Source: Thermomonas alba (lineage in GTDB: Bacteria; Pseudomonadota; Gammaproteobacteria; Xanthomonadales; Xanthomonadaceae). Taken from it: a DNA stretch of 64,000 bases. Numbering within the stretch: the stretch's first letter is position 1; each line of letters opens with the position of its first letter. The stretch is taken from positions 194,995 to 258,994 of the forward strand of contig NZ_JAJOZU010000004.1 of assembly GCF_022419205.1 (NCBI RefSeq). The letters are read 5' to 3'. The notes below the pieces were generated by a model. The model was not told where the DNA came from. It saw only the letters and a program-made list of their open reading frames with translations, and ran no database searches. The translations under genes were made by a program, and so were the position numbers. Shown here in pieces: positions 36,494 to 46,114 of the stretch.

Positions 36494-38881
36494 TCAGTAC
36501 GCCTGCTTCTGCCGCTTCGCCGGCTTGCCGCGTTCCGGCACCGGCGGCAGGCCCGCATCCTCTTCGGCCAGGCGGAAGTCGATTTTGCGCTCCTCCACGC
36601 TGGCCTTGAGCACCACGATGCGCACCCGGTCGCCGAGGCGGAACTCGCGCCCGCGGCGTTCGCCGGTGAGCGTCTTGCGCACCGCGTCGAAATGGTAGAA
36701 GTCGCGCGGCAGCTGGGTGACGTGGATCAGGCCGTTGACCTTGGACTCGTCCAGCTCCACGAACAGGCCGAAGCTGGTGACGCCGCTGATGGTGCCGTCG
36801 AACTCCTTGCCGACATGGCGCTCCATCCACGCCGCGCGGTAGCGCTCGTCCACCTCGCGCTGGGCTTCGTCGGCGCGGCGCGAGCGCTCCGAGCACTGCA
36901 GCGCCAGCGCCGCCATGTCATGCGGCGAGTAGTCGTAGCTCTCCGGCGCGCCGCCGCGCAGCGCGTGCTTGATCGCGCGGTGCACCAGCAGATCGGCATA
37001 GCGCCGGATCGGCGAGGTGAAATGGGCGTAGGCCTCCAGCGCCAGTCCGAAATGGCCGATGTTGTCCGGCGCGTACACCGCCAGCGCCTGGCTGCGCAGG
37101 ATCACCGATTCCAGCAGCGCCGCCTCCGGACGCTCGCGCACCTTCTCCAGCAGGTGGCGGAAGTCCTTCGGCCGCACCTTGCCCCATGGCGGCAGGCGCA
37201 GCTGGAACTCCTTCAAAAACTCCTCGAGCTCGGCATATTTCGATTCCGGCGGCTTGTCGTGGTTGCGGAACGGCGCCGGCACGCCGCAGGCCAGCAGGAA
37301 CTTCGCCGCCTCCACGTTGGCCGCGATCATGCATTCTTCGATCAGCTTGTGGGCATCGTTGCGCTGGAGCATGCCCGCCTGCGTCACCACGCCCTGCGCG
37401 TCCAGCACGAAGCGCACCTCGCCGGTCTCGAACTCGATCGCGCCGCGCCTGGCGCGGGCCTTTTCCAGCACCTTGAACAGCCGGTGCAGGTTGCGCACCT
37501 GCGGCAGCAGCGGGCCGATCTTGGCCAGCGCGGCGGCGCGGTCGTCCTCGGGGATGCCCTCGCCTACCGCGTTCCACACGTCGCTGTAGGTCAGGCGTGC
37601 GTGCGAGTGCATCACCGCCTCGTGGAAGCTGGAGCGGGCGACCACGCCATCGCGGCCGATCTCCATCGCGCACACGAAGCACAGCCGGTCCACCTGCGGG
37701 TTGAGCGAGCAGATGCCGTTGCTCAGGGTTTCCGGCAGCATCGGCACCACGTACCCGGGGAAGTACACCGAGGTGGCGCGCGTCTGCGCCTCCGCGTCCA
37801 GCGGGGTGCCGGGGCGCACGTAATGCGAGACATCGGCGATGGCGACGATCAGGCGGAATCCGTCGCGGGTGGGCTCGCACCAGACCGCATCGTCGAAGTC
37901 CTTGGCGTCCTCGCCGTCGATCGTCACCAGCGGCACCGCGCGCAGGTCCATGCGCCCGCCGATGTCGCCCGGGGTCACCTCCAGCGGCACCGCGGTGGCC
38001 TGCGCCAGCACCTCGGGCGGAAACTCGTGCGGGATGTCGTGGCCGTGGATCGCCGCTTCCACCGCCTGCGACGCGGTGAGCCGGTCGCCCAGCACCACCA
38101 GCACGCGTCCGATCGGCGGGCGGTGCGCCTCCGGCGGCTGCACGATCTCGGCCACCACCAGCTGGCCCGGGCGCGCGCCGTTGCGCGCGTCCTGCGGGAT
38201 CAGCAGATTGCGCTGGATGCGCTGGTCGTCCGGCACCACGTAAGCGATGCCCAGCTCCTCGGTGTAGCGCCCCAAGAGGCGGGTCAGCCGGCGCTCGAGC
38301 ACCTCGACGATGGTCGCCTCGCCGCGGCCGCGGCGATCCACCCCGGTGATGCTGACCAGCACGCGATCGCCATGGGTGACCTTGCGCATCTCGTACGGCG
38401 GCAGGAACAGGTCATCGCCGCCCTTCTCCGGACGCAGGAAGCCGAAACCGTCGGGGTTGGCGATCACCGTCCCCGGAATCAACTCGGCCTGTGCCGCCGG
38501 CACATAGCCGCCGCGCCGGTTCTGCAGCAGCTGGCCGTCGCGCAGCATCGCGGCCAGCCGCTTCTGCAGCGCCTCGAAGCGATCCGGCGCCTGCAGCCCG
38601 AGCGCGCGCGCCAGCTCGGCGTCATCCATCGGGCCGTCGTGCGCGGCCAGCACCTGCAGGATCATCTCGCGGCTGGCGATCGGCTGCGCGTAGCGCTGCG
38701 CCTCACGCTGGGCATGCGGATCGACGGCCGGAACCGCAGCACGCCGACCCGGCGGCGGCTCCGGCATCCACGGCGGCCGCGAATCCGGCTTGCGCCGCTG
38801 GCCGGTTTTTGAGGAAGTGCCCGACGCCTTGCCGGGGGCCTTGCCGCGGCCACCGCCGCGCGTGCTCGAAGAGTTCGTCAT
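36494..38881 (-). CDS. rnr: Ribonuclease R
   Basis: The 795-residue 3'-5' exoribonuclease degrades structured RNA. It starts with a basic tail and a winged-helix domain (about residues 85-145), then two cold-shock-like OB domains. The RNB catalytic domain follows ('DGEDAKDFDDAVWCEP', 'YFPGYVVPMLPETLSNGICSL', 'HFGLALEAYAHFTSPIRRYADLLVHRAI', with the Asp tetrad in the first segment), then a C-terminal S1 domain and a Lys-rich tail. ATG 38881 gives the family-like N-terminus; an upstream in-frame start would add 24 unlikely residues. Confidence 0.97.
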   Translation of the reverse strand: MTNSSSTRGGGRGKAPGKASGTSSKTGQRRKPDSRPPWMPEPPPGRRAAVPAVDPHAQREAQRYAQPIASREMILQVLAAHDGPMDDAELARALGLQAPDRFEALQKRLAAMLRDGQLLQNRRGGYVPAAQAELIPGTVIANPDGFGFLRPEKGGDDLFLPPYEMRKVTHGDRVLVSITGVDRRGRGEATIVEVLERRLTRLLGRYTEELGIAYVVPDDQRIQRNLLIPQDARNGARPGQLVVAEIVQPPEAHRPPIGRVLVVLGDRLTASQAVEAAIHGHDIPHEFPPEVLAQATAVPLEVTPGDIGGRMDLRAVPLVTIDGEDAKDFDDAVWCEPTRDGFRLIVAIADVSHYVRPGTPLDAEAQTRATSVYFPGYVVPMLPETLSNGICSLNPQVDRLCFVCAMEIGRDGVVARSSFHEAVMHSHARLTYSDVWNAVGEGIPEDDRAAALAKIGPLLPQVRNLHRLFKVLEKARARRGAIEFETGEVRFVLDAQGVVTQAGMLQRNDAHKLIEECMIAANVEAAKFLLACGVPAPFRNHDKPPESKYAELEEFLKEFQLRLPPWGKVRPKDFRHLLEKVRERPEAALLESVILRSQALAVYAPDNIGHFGLALEAYAHFTSPIRRYADLLVHRAIKHALRGGAPESYDYSPHDMAALALQCSERSRRADEAQREVDERYRAAWMERHVGKEFDGTISGVTSFGLFVELDESKVNGLIHVTQLPRDFYHFDAVRKTLTGERRGREFRLGDRVRIVVLKASVEERKIDFRLAEEDAGLPPVPERGKPAKRQKQAY

Positions 38882-38980
38882 CCCGCCATGGTACAGGCAG
38901 GCAGGTGAAGCGCCGCCATGGCGCGAAAATACCTGTTGACAGCCCTCCTGCATCTCCGGAAAATGCGCGCCTCACCACCG

Positions 38981-39065
<85 letters not shown>

Positions 39066-39075
39066 AATGACGCAT

Positions 39076-39102
39076 GAAAAACCCGCGCAAGCGGGTTTTT
39101 TC
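39076..39102 (+). terminator. Terminator after tRNA-Leu
   Basis: An A-rich ACCCGC...GCGGGT hairpin with a GCAA loop is followed by a run of T, just 11 bases after the tRNA CCA end. Confidence 0.9.
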
Positions 39103-39181
39103 GTATCCGCCGATCCAGCGCCAATGGCGACCGGCCTGGATTGATCTGTACGCGGCCAGCGCCAGATCGGACGCGCACCCC

Positions 39182-40384
39182 TCAGATGCCGGCGGCGTGC
39201 CGCCACAGCGCGCGCATCAATGGCGGCATGCGCCCGGCCAGGCCCAGGGCATGGCCGCGCAGCAGGGTGGGCAGCAGCGCATCGTTGCTGAACACCCGGT
39301 TGATCGCTTCGAACGCATAGGCGCCGAGTGCGTTCTCGCTGCGGCGGTTGCGCGCCCAGCGCGCCAGCCGTGCCGGCGCGGCGATGTCCATGCCCTGCGC
39401 CTGCGCCGCGCGCACCAGCGCAAGCAGCGCGGCCACGTCGCGCAGGCCGTGGTTCACGCCCTGCCCGGCCAGCGGATGCATGACGTGCGCGGCATCGCCC
39501 ACCAGCAGCACCCGCCCGGCGACCTGGGTCTCCGCCAGCTGGCGCCGCAGCGGGAACGCGGCACGCTGTGACTGCAGGGCGAAGTCGCCCAGCTCGCCGC
39601 CGAACGCGACGGACAGGGCGCGTTCGAACTCGGCAGGCGGTGCCTGCAGCAGGCGCTGCGCCTCGGCCTCGGGCAAGGTCCACACGATCGAGCCGAGATG
39701 CCCGGTCAATGCGGGATCGCCATCCGCGGCGAACGGCAGCAGCGCGACCGGGCCGGTGGGCAGAAAGCGCTGCCAGCAGGTGTCGCGGTGCGGCGCGCCG
39801 CTGGCCACGAACGCCACCAGCCCGCGCTGGTGGTAGTCGTGCTGCGGGGCCGCGATCCCGGCCAGCTGGCGCAAGGCCGACTGCCCGCCGTCGGCCGCGA
39901 TCGCCAGGTGCGCCTCCAGCTGCAGGCCATCGTCCAGGCGCAGGCGCACGCCGTCGTCCAGTGGTTCCAGCCCCTCCACCCGCGCCGGGCAGTGCAGGCG
40001 CACGCCGGCCGCCAGCAGCGCCTGCCACAGCGCCTCCACCAGCACGGCGTTCTCCACGATCCAGCCCAGCTGCGGCTGCCCCAGCGCGTCGGCATCGAAT
40101 ACCAGCGGATCGCCACCCGCGGCGTCCCACACCCGCATGCCGCGATAGGGCTGCGCGCGGGCTGCGCAAACTTTCTCCCACACTCCCAGGCCACGCAGCA
40201 GCTCCGCATTGTCCGGAGCGAAGGCATACACCCGCAGGTCGCGCGCCTGGCGCTGCCACGGCGCGGTCGGGCGCGCCTCCACCAGCGCCACCTGCAGACC
40301 CGCGCGCGCCAGCGCCAGCGCCGCCGTCGCGCCCACCACGCCGCCGCCGGCGACGACCGCATCCAGCGTCCCGCGCCGGCTCAT
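39182..40384 (-). CDS. UbiH/UbiF/VisC-family FAD monooxygenase
   Basis: The 400-residue flavin-dependent hydroxylase has an N-terminal FAD fold 'VVAGGGVVGATAALALARAG', 'WIVENAVLVEALW' and the second FAD motif 'GRVLLVGDAAHVMHPLAGQGVNHGLRDVAALL'. Such enzymes add hydroxyls to the ubiquinone ring. It overlaps the neighbouring UbiH by 4 bases, so the pair probably catalyses two ring hydroxylations (UbiI- or UbiF-like for this one). Position specificity cannot be assigned from sequence. Confidence 0.88.
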   Translation of the reverse strand: MSRRGTLDAVVAGGGVVGATAALALARAGLQVALVEARPTAPWQRQARDLRVYAFAPDNAELLRGLGVWEKVCAARAQPYRGMRVWDAAGGDPLVFDADALGQPQLGWIVENAVLVEALWQALLAAGVRLHCPARVEGLEPLDDGVRLRLDDGLQLEAHLAIAADGGQSALRQLAGIAAPQHDYHQRGLVAFVASGAPHRDTCWQRFLPTGPVALLPFAADGDPALTGHLGSIVWTLPEAEAQRLLQAPPAEFERALSVAFGGELGDFALQSQRAAFPLRRQLAETQVAGRVLLVGDAAHVMHPLAGQGVNHGLRDVAALLALVRAAQAQGMDIAAPARLARWARNRRSENALGAYAFEAINRVFSNDALLPTLLRGHALGLAGRMPPLMRALWRHAAGI

Positions 40385-41613
40385 GCGGCACGTCCCCGAC
40401 ACAGTGCCGGCACGTCGCCGCGATAGCCCATCGCGCCGCCGACCAGCCAGCCCTGCAGCCAGCCCATCGCATCGCTGGCGACCAGGCCAGCGCTGCGCAG
40501 CGGGCGCAGCAGCGGGGTGTTGCTGGCGGTCAGCCGCGCCAGTCCGTCGGAGAACGCCAGGGTGCGCGCGCGGTCCTCGCCGCGCCGTTCGGCATGCCGC
40601 TGCAGCACCGCGTCGGCGCCGGGATCGCCACCGCCGGCGGCGATGCATTCGGCCAGAGTGAGCGCATCGCGCAGGCCGAGGTTGAAGCCCTGCGCACCGA
40701 TCGGATGGATCGCCTGCGCCGCGTTGCCGACCAGCACCGCGCGCGGCGCGATGAGCGCATCGGCCACGCAGCGCTGGATCGGATAGGCGCTGCGCGGCCC
40801 GACCGCGAGGAAACGCCCGGCACGCCAGCCGAAGCACTCCTGCACGCGGGCGAGGAAGGCGGCATCGTCGAGTGCGGCCACGACGTCGGCCTGCGCACGC
40901 GGCACGCCGTGGATCAGCCCGTAGTGGCCGTCGCCGCGCGGCAGCAGGGCGGTCGGGCCGTGGTCGGTCAGGCGCTCGTAGGCCGTACCGTCGGGCGCGC
41001 GCTGGGTGCGCAGGCGGGCCACGAACAGGGTCTGGTCGTAATCGTGCTGGCGGGCGCCGATGCCGAGCGCCGCGCGCACCCCGCTCTGCGCGCCGTCGGC
41101 GGCGACCAGCAGCCGCGCGGTGAGGACGCGCTCGCCACCAGGCTCCGCGACGCGGATCCGCCGCAGGCCGGAATCACCCTCCTCCAACCCGAGGAAGCGC
41201 GCCGGGCGATAGCGGGTCAGGCGGCGCAGCTGCAGCAGCCGCGCCTCCAGCGCCTCGCCGAAATCGCGCGCCACCACCACCCGCCCGAACACCTCGCGGC
41301 CATGCTCGCGCGCATCCAGCAGCACCCGCCCGAAATCACCGGCCCGGCTGACGTGGATGCGCCGGATCGGCCCGCTGGGCGCGCGCAGCAGGGGCAGCAC
41401 GCCCAGCGCCTGCAGCGCGTTGAGGGTGGCCTCGGCCAGACTGAGGTTGCGCTGGTCGAACACCGGCGGCAACGCGCCGACGGGGGCGGCCTCGACCAGA
41501 CCGACGTCCAGTCCCTGCGCGTCGAGCGCGATGGCGAGGCTGGCGCCGACCAGACCGCCGCCGATGATCAGGACGTCGTGTGCGGGGTCTTGGATGGGGG
41601 CATCGGAGGACAT
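40381..41613 (-). CDS. ubiH: UbiH-family ubiquinone hydroxylase
   Basis: The 410-residue FAD monooxygenase has 'DVLIIGGGLVGASLAIALDAQG', 'VFDQRNLSLAEATLNALQALGV' and 'RAVLVGNAAQAIHPIGAQGFNLGLRDALTLAE', closer to UbiH than its partner because of the 'FDxRxxxL' and 'HPIGAQGFNLG' forms. It hydroxylates 2-polyprenyl-6-methoxyphenol. It is the first gene of the two-gene minus-strand operon. Confidence 0.88.
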   Translation of the reverse strand: MSSDAPIQDPAHDVLIIGGGLVGASLAIALDAQGLDVGLVEAAPVGALPPVFDQRNLSLAEATLNALQALGVLPLLRAPSGPIRRIHVSRAGDFGRVLLDAREHGREVFGRVVVARDFGEALEARLLQLRRLTRYRPARFLGLEEGDSGLRRIRVAEPGGERVLTARLLVAADGAQSGVRAALGIGARQHDYDQTLFVARLRTQRAPDGTAYERLTDHGPTALLPRGDGHYGLIHGVPRAQADVVAALDDAAFLARVQECFGWRAGRFLAVGPRSAYPIQRCVADALIAPRAVLVGNAAQAIHPIGAQGFNLGLRDALTLAECIAAGGGDPGADAVLQRHAERRGEDRARTLAFSDGLARLTASNTPLLRPLRSAGLVASDAMGWLQGWLVGGAMGYRGDVPALCRGRAA

Positions 41614-41655
41614 TGCGCTATGCTAACGGCTTCACCGCTGCACCGCCTGTCCGCC

Positions 41656-42225
41656 ATGAATCGCGCTGCATCCCTGATCTCCGCCGGGCCCCTGACCCTG
41701 GCCCTCCTCATCTTCGCCGCTGCGCTGAGCCGGGTGCTGCCGCATCCGCCGAACTTCTCGCCGGTGGAAGCGGTGGCGCTGTTCGGCGGCGCCTATTTCG
41801 CCCGCCGCGGCTGGGCGCTGGCGGTGCCGCTGCTGGCGATGTTCGCCTCCGACCTGGTACTGGGCCTGGTCAACGGCGGCATCTACTGGCGCTACTTCGC
41901 CAGCGCCGGCTACCTGCTGGTGTATGCCTGCATCGCGCTGTCCACCGTGCTTGGCTTCGGCCTGCGCGGCAAGGTCGGGGCCGGGCGCGTGCTGGCCTAT
42001 TCGCTGGCCGGCGCGCTGCTGTTCTTCGTGCTGACCAATGCCGGCGTGTGGGCGTTCGGCACCCTGTACCCGCACACCGCAAGCGGCCTGCTGGCGGCTT
42101 ACATCGCCGGGATTCCGTTCTTCCAGTGGAGCGTGCTCGGCACCCTGGTCTACTCCGCGCTGCTGTTCGGCGGCTTCGAACTGCTGCGCCGGCAGCTGCC
42201 GGCCCTGCGCGCGCAGACGGCCTGA
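41656..42225 (+). CDS. DUF6580 family putative membrane transport protein
   Basis: The 189-residue protein has about five hydrophobic segments and the N-terminal 'ALSRVLPHPPNFSPVEAVALFGGAYFARR' typical of DUF6580. In that family this conserved Pro/His motif precedes a small ECF-like membrane core. Transport function is proposed but not proven. The stop overlaps the next start as TGATG, linking it to the cobalamin adenosyltransferase, so a corrinoid-related role is conceivable. Confidence 0.82.
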   Translation: MNRAASLISAGPLTLALLIFAAALSRVLPHPPNFSPVEAVALFGGAYFARRGWALAVPLLAMFASDLVLGLVNGGIYWRYFASAGYLLVYACIALSTVLGFGLRGKVGAGRVLAYSLAGALLFFVLTNAGVWAFGTLYPHTASGLLAAYIAGIPFFQWSVLGTLVYSALLFGGFELLRRQLPALRAQTA

Positions 42226-42776
42226 TGGGCAACCGCCTCAGCAAGATCTACACCCGCACCGGTGACGACGGCAGCACCGGCCTCGGCGACGGCTCGCGGG
42301 TGGGCAAGGACTCCCTGCGGGTGGAAGCCTACGGCACGGTCGACGAAGCCAACTCCTGCATCGGCCTGCTGCTGGCGGCCGACCTGCCGGACGCCGTGCG
42401 CGACCTGCTGACACGCATCCAGCACCAGCTGTTCGATCTCGGCGGCGAGCTGTGCATTCCCGGCCACGCCGCCATTTTCGACGCCGACATCGCCTCGCTG
42501 GAAGCCGAGCTCGACCGCTTCAATGCCGATCTGCCGCCACTGCGCGAGTTCATCTTGCCTGGCGGCGGCGAGGCGGCGGCACGCTGCCACGTGGCGCGCA
42601 CGGTGGTGCGCCGCGCCGAGCGCGCCACCGTGGCGCTGGCGCGGCAGGAGCAGGTGCGCGCGCAGGCCATCCGCTACCTGAACCGGCTGTCGGACCTGCT
42701 GTTCGTACTGGCGCGGGTGCTGGCGCGCGCGGCCGGCCATGGCGACGTGCTGTGGCAGCACGAACGCCGCAAGTGA
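42225..42776 (+). CDS. PduO-type cob(I)alamin adenosyltransferase
   Basis: The 183-residue protein has the PduO ATP-binding start 'KIYTRTGDDGSTGLGDGSRVGKD' and 'RVEAYGTVDEANSCIGLLL', then 'CHVARTVVRRAERATVAL' and 'YLNRLSDLLFVLARVLAR'. It attaches the 5'-deoxyadenosyl group of ATP to cob(I)alamin. It is coupled to DUF6580 upstream; the HDAC-like gene begins 12 bases after its stop. Confidence 0.93.
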   Translation: MGNRLSKIYTRTGDDGSTGLGDGSRVGKDSLRVEAYGTVDEANSCIGLLLAADLPDAVRDLLTRIQHQLFDLGGELCIPGHAAIFDADIASLEAELDRFNADLPPLREFILPGGGEAAARCHVARTVVRRAERATVALARQEQVRAQAIRYLNRLSDLLFVLARVLARAAGHGDVLWQHERRK

Positions 42777-42788
42777 CGCCACGCGCGC

Positions 42789-43703
42789 ATGCTGCAAGCC
42801 TTCACCCACGCCGCCTGCCTTGCGCACGACACCGGCCCCGGCCATGCCGAGCGCCCCGAGCGCCTGCGCGCGGTATTGGAGGCGCTGGAGCGCGCGCACC
42901 CCGACCTCGATTGGCAGCAGGCCCCGCGCGCCAGCCGCGGCCAGCTGCTGCGCGTGCACGAGGAACCCCTGCTCCATGCGGTGCTGGACAGCCATCCGCA
43001 TGAACGGGTGATGCTGGACCCCGACACCGTGCTCTCGCCCGCCTCTGCCGAAGCCGCGCTGCGCGCGGCGGGCGCCGGGGTGGCGGCGGTCGATGCCGTG
43101 CTGTCCGGCCGCACCCGCCGCGCCTTCTGCGCGGTGCGCCCGCCCGGCCATCACGCCACCGCCAGCACGGCGATGGGCTTTTGCCTGTTCAACAACGTCG
43201 CGGTCGCGGCGCGTCATGCGCTCGATGCGCACGGCCTGGAGCGGGTCGCCATCGCCGATTTCGACGTGCACCACGGCAATGGCACCCAGGCGATCTTCGC
43301 AAACGATGCGCGGGTGCGCTTCGTCAGCTCGCACCAGTGGCCACTGTATCCGGACACCGGCGCGCACAACGAAACCGGCTGCGGCAACATCTTCAATGTC
43401 CCGCTGCCGCCAGGCACTGGAGGCGCCGCATTTCTGGCGGCCTGGGAGGATGAGCTCTTACCGTTCCTAGATGCGTTCCGGCCGCAGCTTTTGCTGATCT
43501 CGGCGGGCTTCGACGGCCATCGCCGCGACCCGCTGGCCGGCCTGCAGCTGGACGCCGAGGACTACGCCCGCCTGACCGCGCATCTGGTCGCGCTGGCCGA
43601 CCGCCACTGTGGTGGCCGGGTGGTCTCGCTGCTGGAAGGCGGCTATGACCTGCAGGCGCTGGCGGAATCCTGCGTGGCGCACGTGGACGCGCTGCGATCC
43701 TGA
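42789..43703 (+). CDS. Histone-deacetylase-family (acetoin-utilisation/acetylpolyamine-type) hydrolase
   Basis: The 304-residue zinc-dependent hydrolase has 'GHAERPERLRAVLEALE', the His pair in 'VRPPGHHATAS', zinc ligands in 'IADFDVHHGNGTQAIF' and 'ISAGFDGHRRDPLAGLQL', and a terminal 'LEGGYDLQALAESCVAHV'. Bacterial relatives deacetylate small acetylated amines or protein lysines. The substrate is unknown. Confidence 0.9.
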   Translation: MLQAFTHAACLAHDTGPGHAERPERLRAVLEALERAHPDLDWQQAPRASRGQLLRVHEEPLLHAVLDSHPHERVMLDPDTVLSPASAEAALRAAGAGVAAVDAVLSGRTRRAFCAVRPPGHHATASTAMGFCLFNNVAVAARHALDAHGLERVAIADFDVHHGNGTQAIFANDARVRFVSSHQWPLYPDTGAHNETGCGNIFNVPLPPGTGGAAFLAAWEDELLPFLDAFRPQLLLISAGFDGHRRDPLAGLQLDAEDYARLTAHLVALADRHCGGRVVSLLEGGYDLQALAESCVAHVDALRS

Positions 43704-43783
43704 ACACCCACAGCCCATGGGGTTTGCCGCTTCCGGCCGCTTCCGGCAAGCTTGAGCTTGACTTCCCCACGCTTGGATCGTTC

Positions 43784-46114
43784 GTGCGCCTGCTCCCGCG
43801 CCTGCTGCCGCTTCCGCTCTGCGTCGTCGCCGCGCTCTCCGCACGGGCGGGCGAACGCCCCATCCCGCACAACTGGGCGCTGTGCCCGGTGGAGGATGCG
43901 GTGCCGGCCTTCGCGGATTTCCAGCGCGCGCCGGAAGGGATCGACATCGCCCCCTTGCAGGCAGGCGATCGGGCCGACGGCCAGCGCCTTCCCATCGATA
44001 TCGAAGGCGACCACCTGGGCGGCACGGATGCCAATCCGGTGTTCCAGGGCAATGTGACCATGCGCCACGGCAGCCAGTTCATGGGCGCCGACCAGCTCAC
44101 CTTCGACAAAGCCGAGGGCCGCTACAAGGCCGAAGGCAGCGTGCGCTTCCAGGCCAACGGCCTGCGCCTGCGCGCGGCGCGCGCGGAAGGCGACCAGAAC
44201 TCCAACACCCACACCATGCAGGATTTGCAGTACCAGCTGCTGTCGCGGCGCGGCAACGGCAAGGCCGACAGCCTGAATCTGGCCGGCCAGGAAGGCAGCC
44301 TGCGCGGCGCCACCTATTCCACCTGCCCGCCGCAGGCGCGGCACTGGGAACTGGAGGCCAGCCGGATCGACATCGACAACCAGACCGGCTGGGCGCGCGC
44401 CTATGGCGCCCGCCTGCAGGTCGGCCATGTGCCGGTGCTGTATTTCCCCTTCTTCATGTTCCCCACCGACGAACGCCGCCGCAGCGGTCTGCTGTTGCCG
44501 TCGATTTCCAACTCCGGCCGCAACGGACTGGACTGGACCCAGCCGGTGTACCTGAACCTGGCACCGAACTACGACGCCACCTTGAGCCCGCGCATCATGA
44601 CCGCGCGCGGCGCGCTGCTGGGCGGGCAGTTCCGCTATCTGCAGGAGGCCGGATTCGGCACCGTGAACGCCTGGTGGATGCCGCGCGACCGCCTGCGCGA
44701 CCGCGAGCGCGGCAGTTTCGACTTCAAAGGCACCCACAACGTTTCCGCGCACTGGCAGGCGCGCGCCGATCTCGCCTGGATCAGCGATCCGCGCTATCTG
44801 GAAGACTTCAGCAGCAGCCTGGACGGGCTGGCGCGCGCCAACCTCTACAGCAGCTTGGGGCTGTACGGGATCGGACACGGCTGGACCGCCGGGGTGACCG
44901 CCGATCACTGGCAGCTGGCCGACTACACCCTCACCCGCGGCGTGCTGCCCTACGACCGTCTGCCGCGCGCCTTCCTGCACTGGCAGCGCGACACCGGAAT
45001 GCTGCTGGCCTACGGCGTGGACGCCGAAGCCGTGCGTTTCCAGCATCCGGTGTACGCGGCCGGCGCGCGTTTCGATGCCAAGCCCTGGATCAGCGCGCCG
45101 CTGGCAGGCGATGCCTGGTTCGTGCGCCCCACCCTGGCCTGGCGTTACACCAGCTACGCGCTGGATCCGGCGCTGGCACAGACGCTGGGCAGCGGCAAGA
45201 CTCCGTCGCGCGCGCAGTCCATCTTCAGTCTCGATGCGGGGCTGTTCTTCGACCGTGAGGTCCGGGTCAAGGGCCACGACTATCTGCAGAGCATCGAGCC
45301 GCGCCTGTTCTATCTGAACGTGCCCTACGTCGATCAGTCCGGGATGCCGGTGTTCGACACCCAGCCGCTGACCTTCACCTGGCAGCAGCTGTTCCGCGAC
45401 AACCGCTATACCGGCGGCGACCGCCAGGCCGACGCCAACCAGCTCACGCTGGCGGTCAGCACCCGCATGATCCGCCAGTCCGATGGCTTCCAGCGGTTCG
45501 AAGCCAGCATCGGCCAGATCCGCTACTTCCGCGAGTCGCTGGTGCGTCTGCCGGGCGAGCCGATCACCGAGAAAGGCAACTCCGCCTGGGTGGTGGACAC
45601 CAGCTATGCCCCCACCGACCGCTGGACCATCGGCGCATCCTACCAGCGCGATCCCAAGTTCAAGCGCACCGACCTCGCCAGCCTGCGCGCGCGCTACCTG
45701 TTCCCGGACGACGGGATCGTGAACATCAACTACCGCTACCGCCGCGCGCAGCTGGAGCAGGTGGACTTCTCCTTCCTGTACCCGATCAACCCCAGCTGGA
45801 GCGTGGTCGGCCGCGAGTACTACTCGCTGCGCGACCGCAAGACCCTGGAAGGCGTGGCCGGGGTGCAGTGGGACAGCTGTTGTGTCGCGGTGCGGCTCGT
45901 AGCCCGCCGCTACGTGCAGAATCGGGCCGGCCAGCTGGGCAACACCCTGATGTTCGAGATCGAGCTGAAGGGGCTGGGCTCCGCCGGCCAGGACATCCAA
46001 ACCACCTTGCGCCGTTCCATCCTCGGCTACAATCGCGACGACCTCTACCTGGTGCCGCCGCAGACTGCCACGGGCCAGCCTTCCAAGCCCGCCCCCGCGA
46101 ACACCACTCCATGA
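43784..46114 (+). CDS. lptD: LPS-assembly outer-membrane protein LptD
   Basis: About 776 residues from a GTG at 43784; a TTG at 43724 would add 20. A short signal sequence ('LLPLPLCVVAALSARAG') leads into an OstA-like periplasmic domain and then the large barrel. Four conserved Cys for the inter-domain disulfides are visible: 'HNWALCPVED' near residue 34, 'YSTCPPQ', and the adjacent pair in 'WDSCCVAVRL' near the end. It inserts LPS into the outer leaflet as the terminus of the Lpt bridge, whose lptA, lptB and lptC genes also lie in this window. It overlaps surA by 4 bases. Confidence 0.93.
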   Translation: MRLLPRLLPLPLCVVAALSARAGERPIPHNWALCPVEDAVPAFADFQRAPEGIDIAPLQAGDRADGQRLPIDIEGDHLGGTDANPVFQGNVTMRHGSQFMGADQLTFDKAEGRYKAEGSVRFQANGLRLRAARAEGDQNSNTHTMQDLQYQLLSRRGNGKADSLNLAGQEGSLRGATYSTCPPQARHWELEASRIDIDNQTGWARAYGARLQVGHVPVLYFPFFMFPTDERRRSGLLLPSISNSGRNGLDWTQPVYLNLAPNYDATLSPRIMTARGALLGGQFRYLQEAGFGTVNAWWMPRDRLRDRERGSFDFKGTHNVSAHWQARADLAWISDPRYLEDFSSSLDGLARANLYSSLGLYGIGHGWTAGVTADHWQLADYTLTRGVLPYDRLPRAFLHWQRDTGMLLAYGVDAEAVRFQHPVYAAGARFDAKPWISAPLAGDAWFVRPTLAWRYTSYALDPALAQTLGSGKTPSRAQSIFSLDAGLFFDREVRVKGHDYLQSIEPRLFYLNVPYVDQSGMPVFDTQPLTFTWQQLFRDNRYTGGDRQADANQLTLAVSTRMIRQSDGFQRFEASIGQIRYFRESLVRLPGEPITEKGNSAWVVDTSYAPTDRWTIGASYQRDPKFKRTDLASLRARYLFPDDGIVNINYRYRRAQLEQVDFSFLYPINPSWSVVGREYYSLRDRKTLEGVAGVQWDSCCVAVRLVARRYVQNRAGQLGNTLMFEIELKGLGSAGQDIQTTLRRSILGYNRDDLYLVPPQTATGQPSKPAPANTTP

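Noticed and set aside
36197-38812. 871-codon plus-strand open frame
   Set aside because: It is the antisense shadow of rnr in GC-rich DNA. Its product is low-complexity His/Arg/Ala sequence with no domain.
39182-41613. Gene duplication of one hydroxylase
   Set aside because: The two proteins share the family fold but differ widely in sequence, as expected for two distinct ubiquinone hydroxylases.
43643-46000. 785-codon minus-strand open frame
   Set aside because: Antisense of lptD, no recognisable domain, and composition typical of reverse-frame GC-rich sequence.
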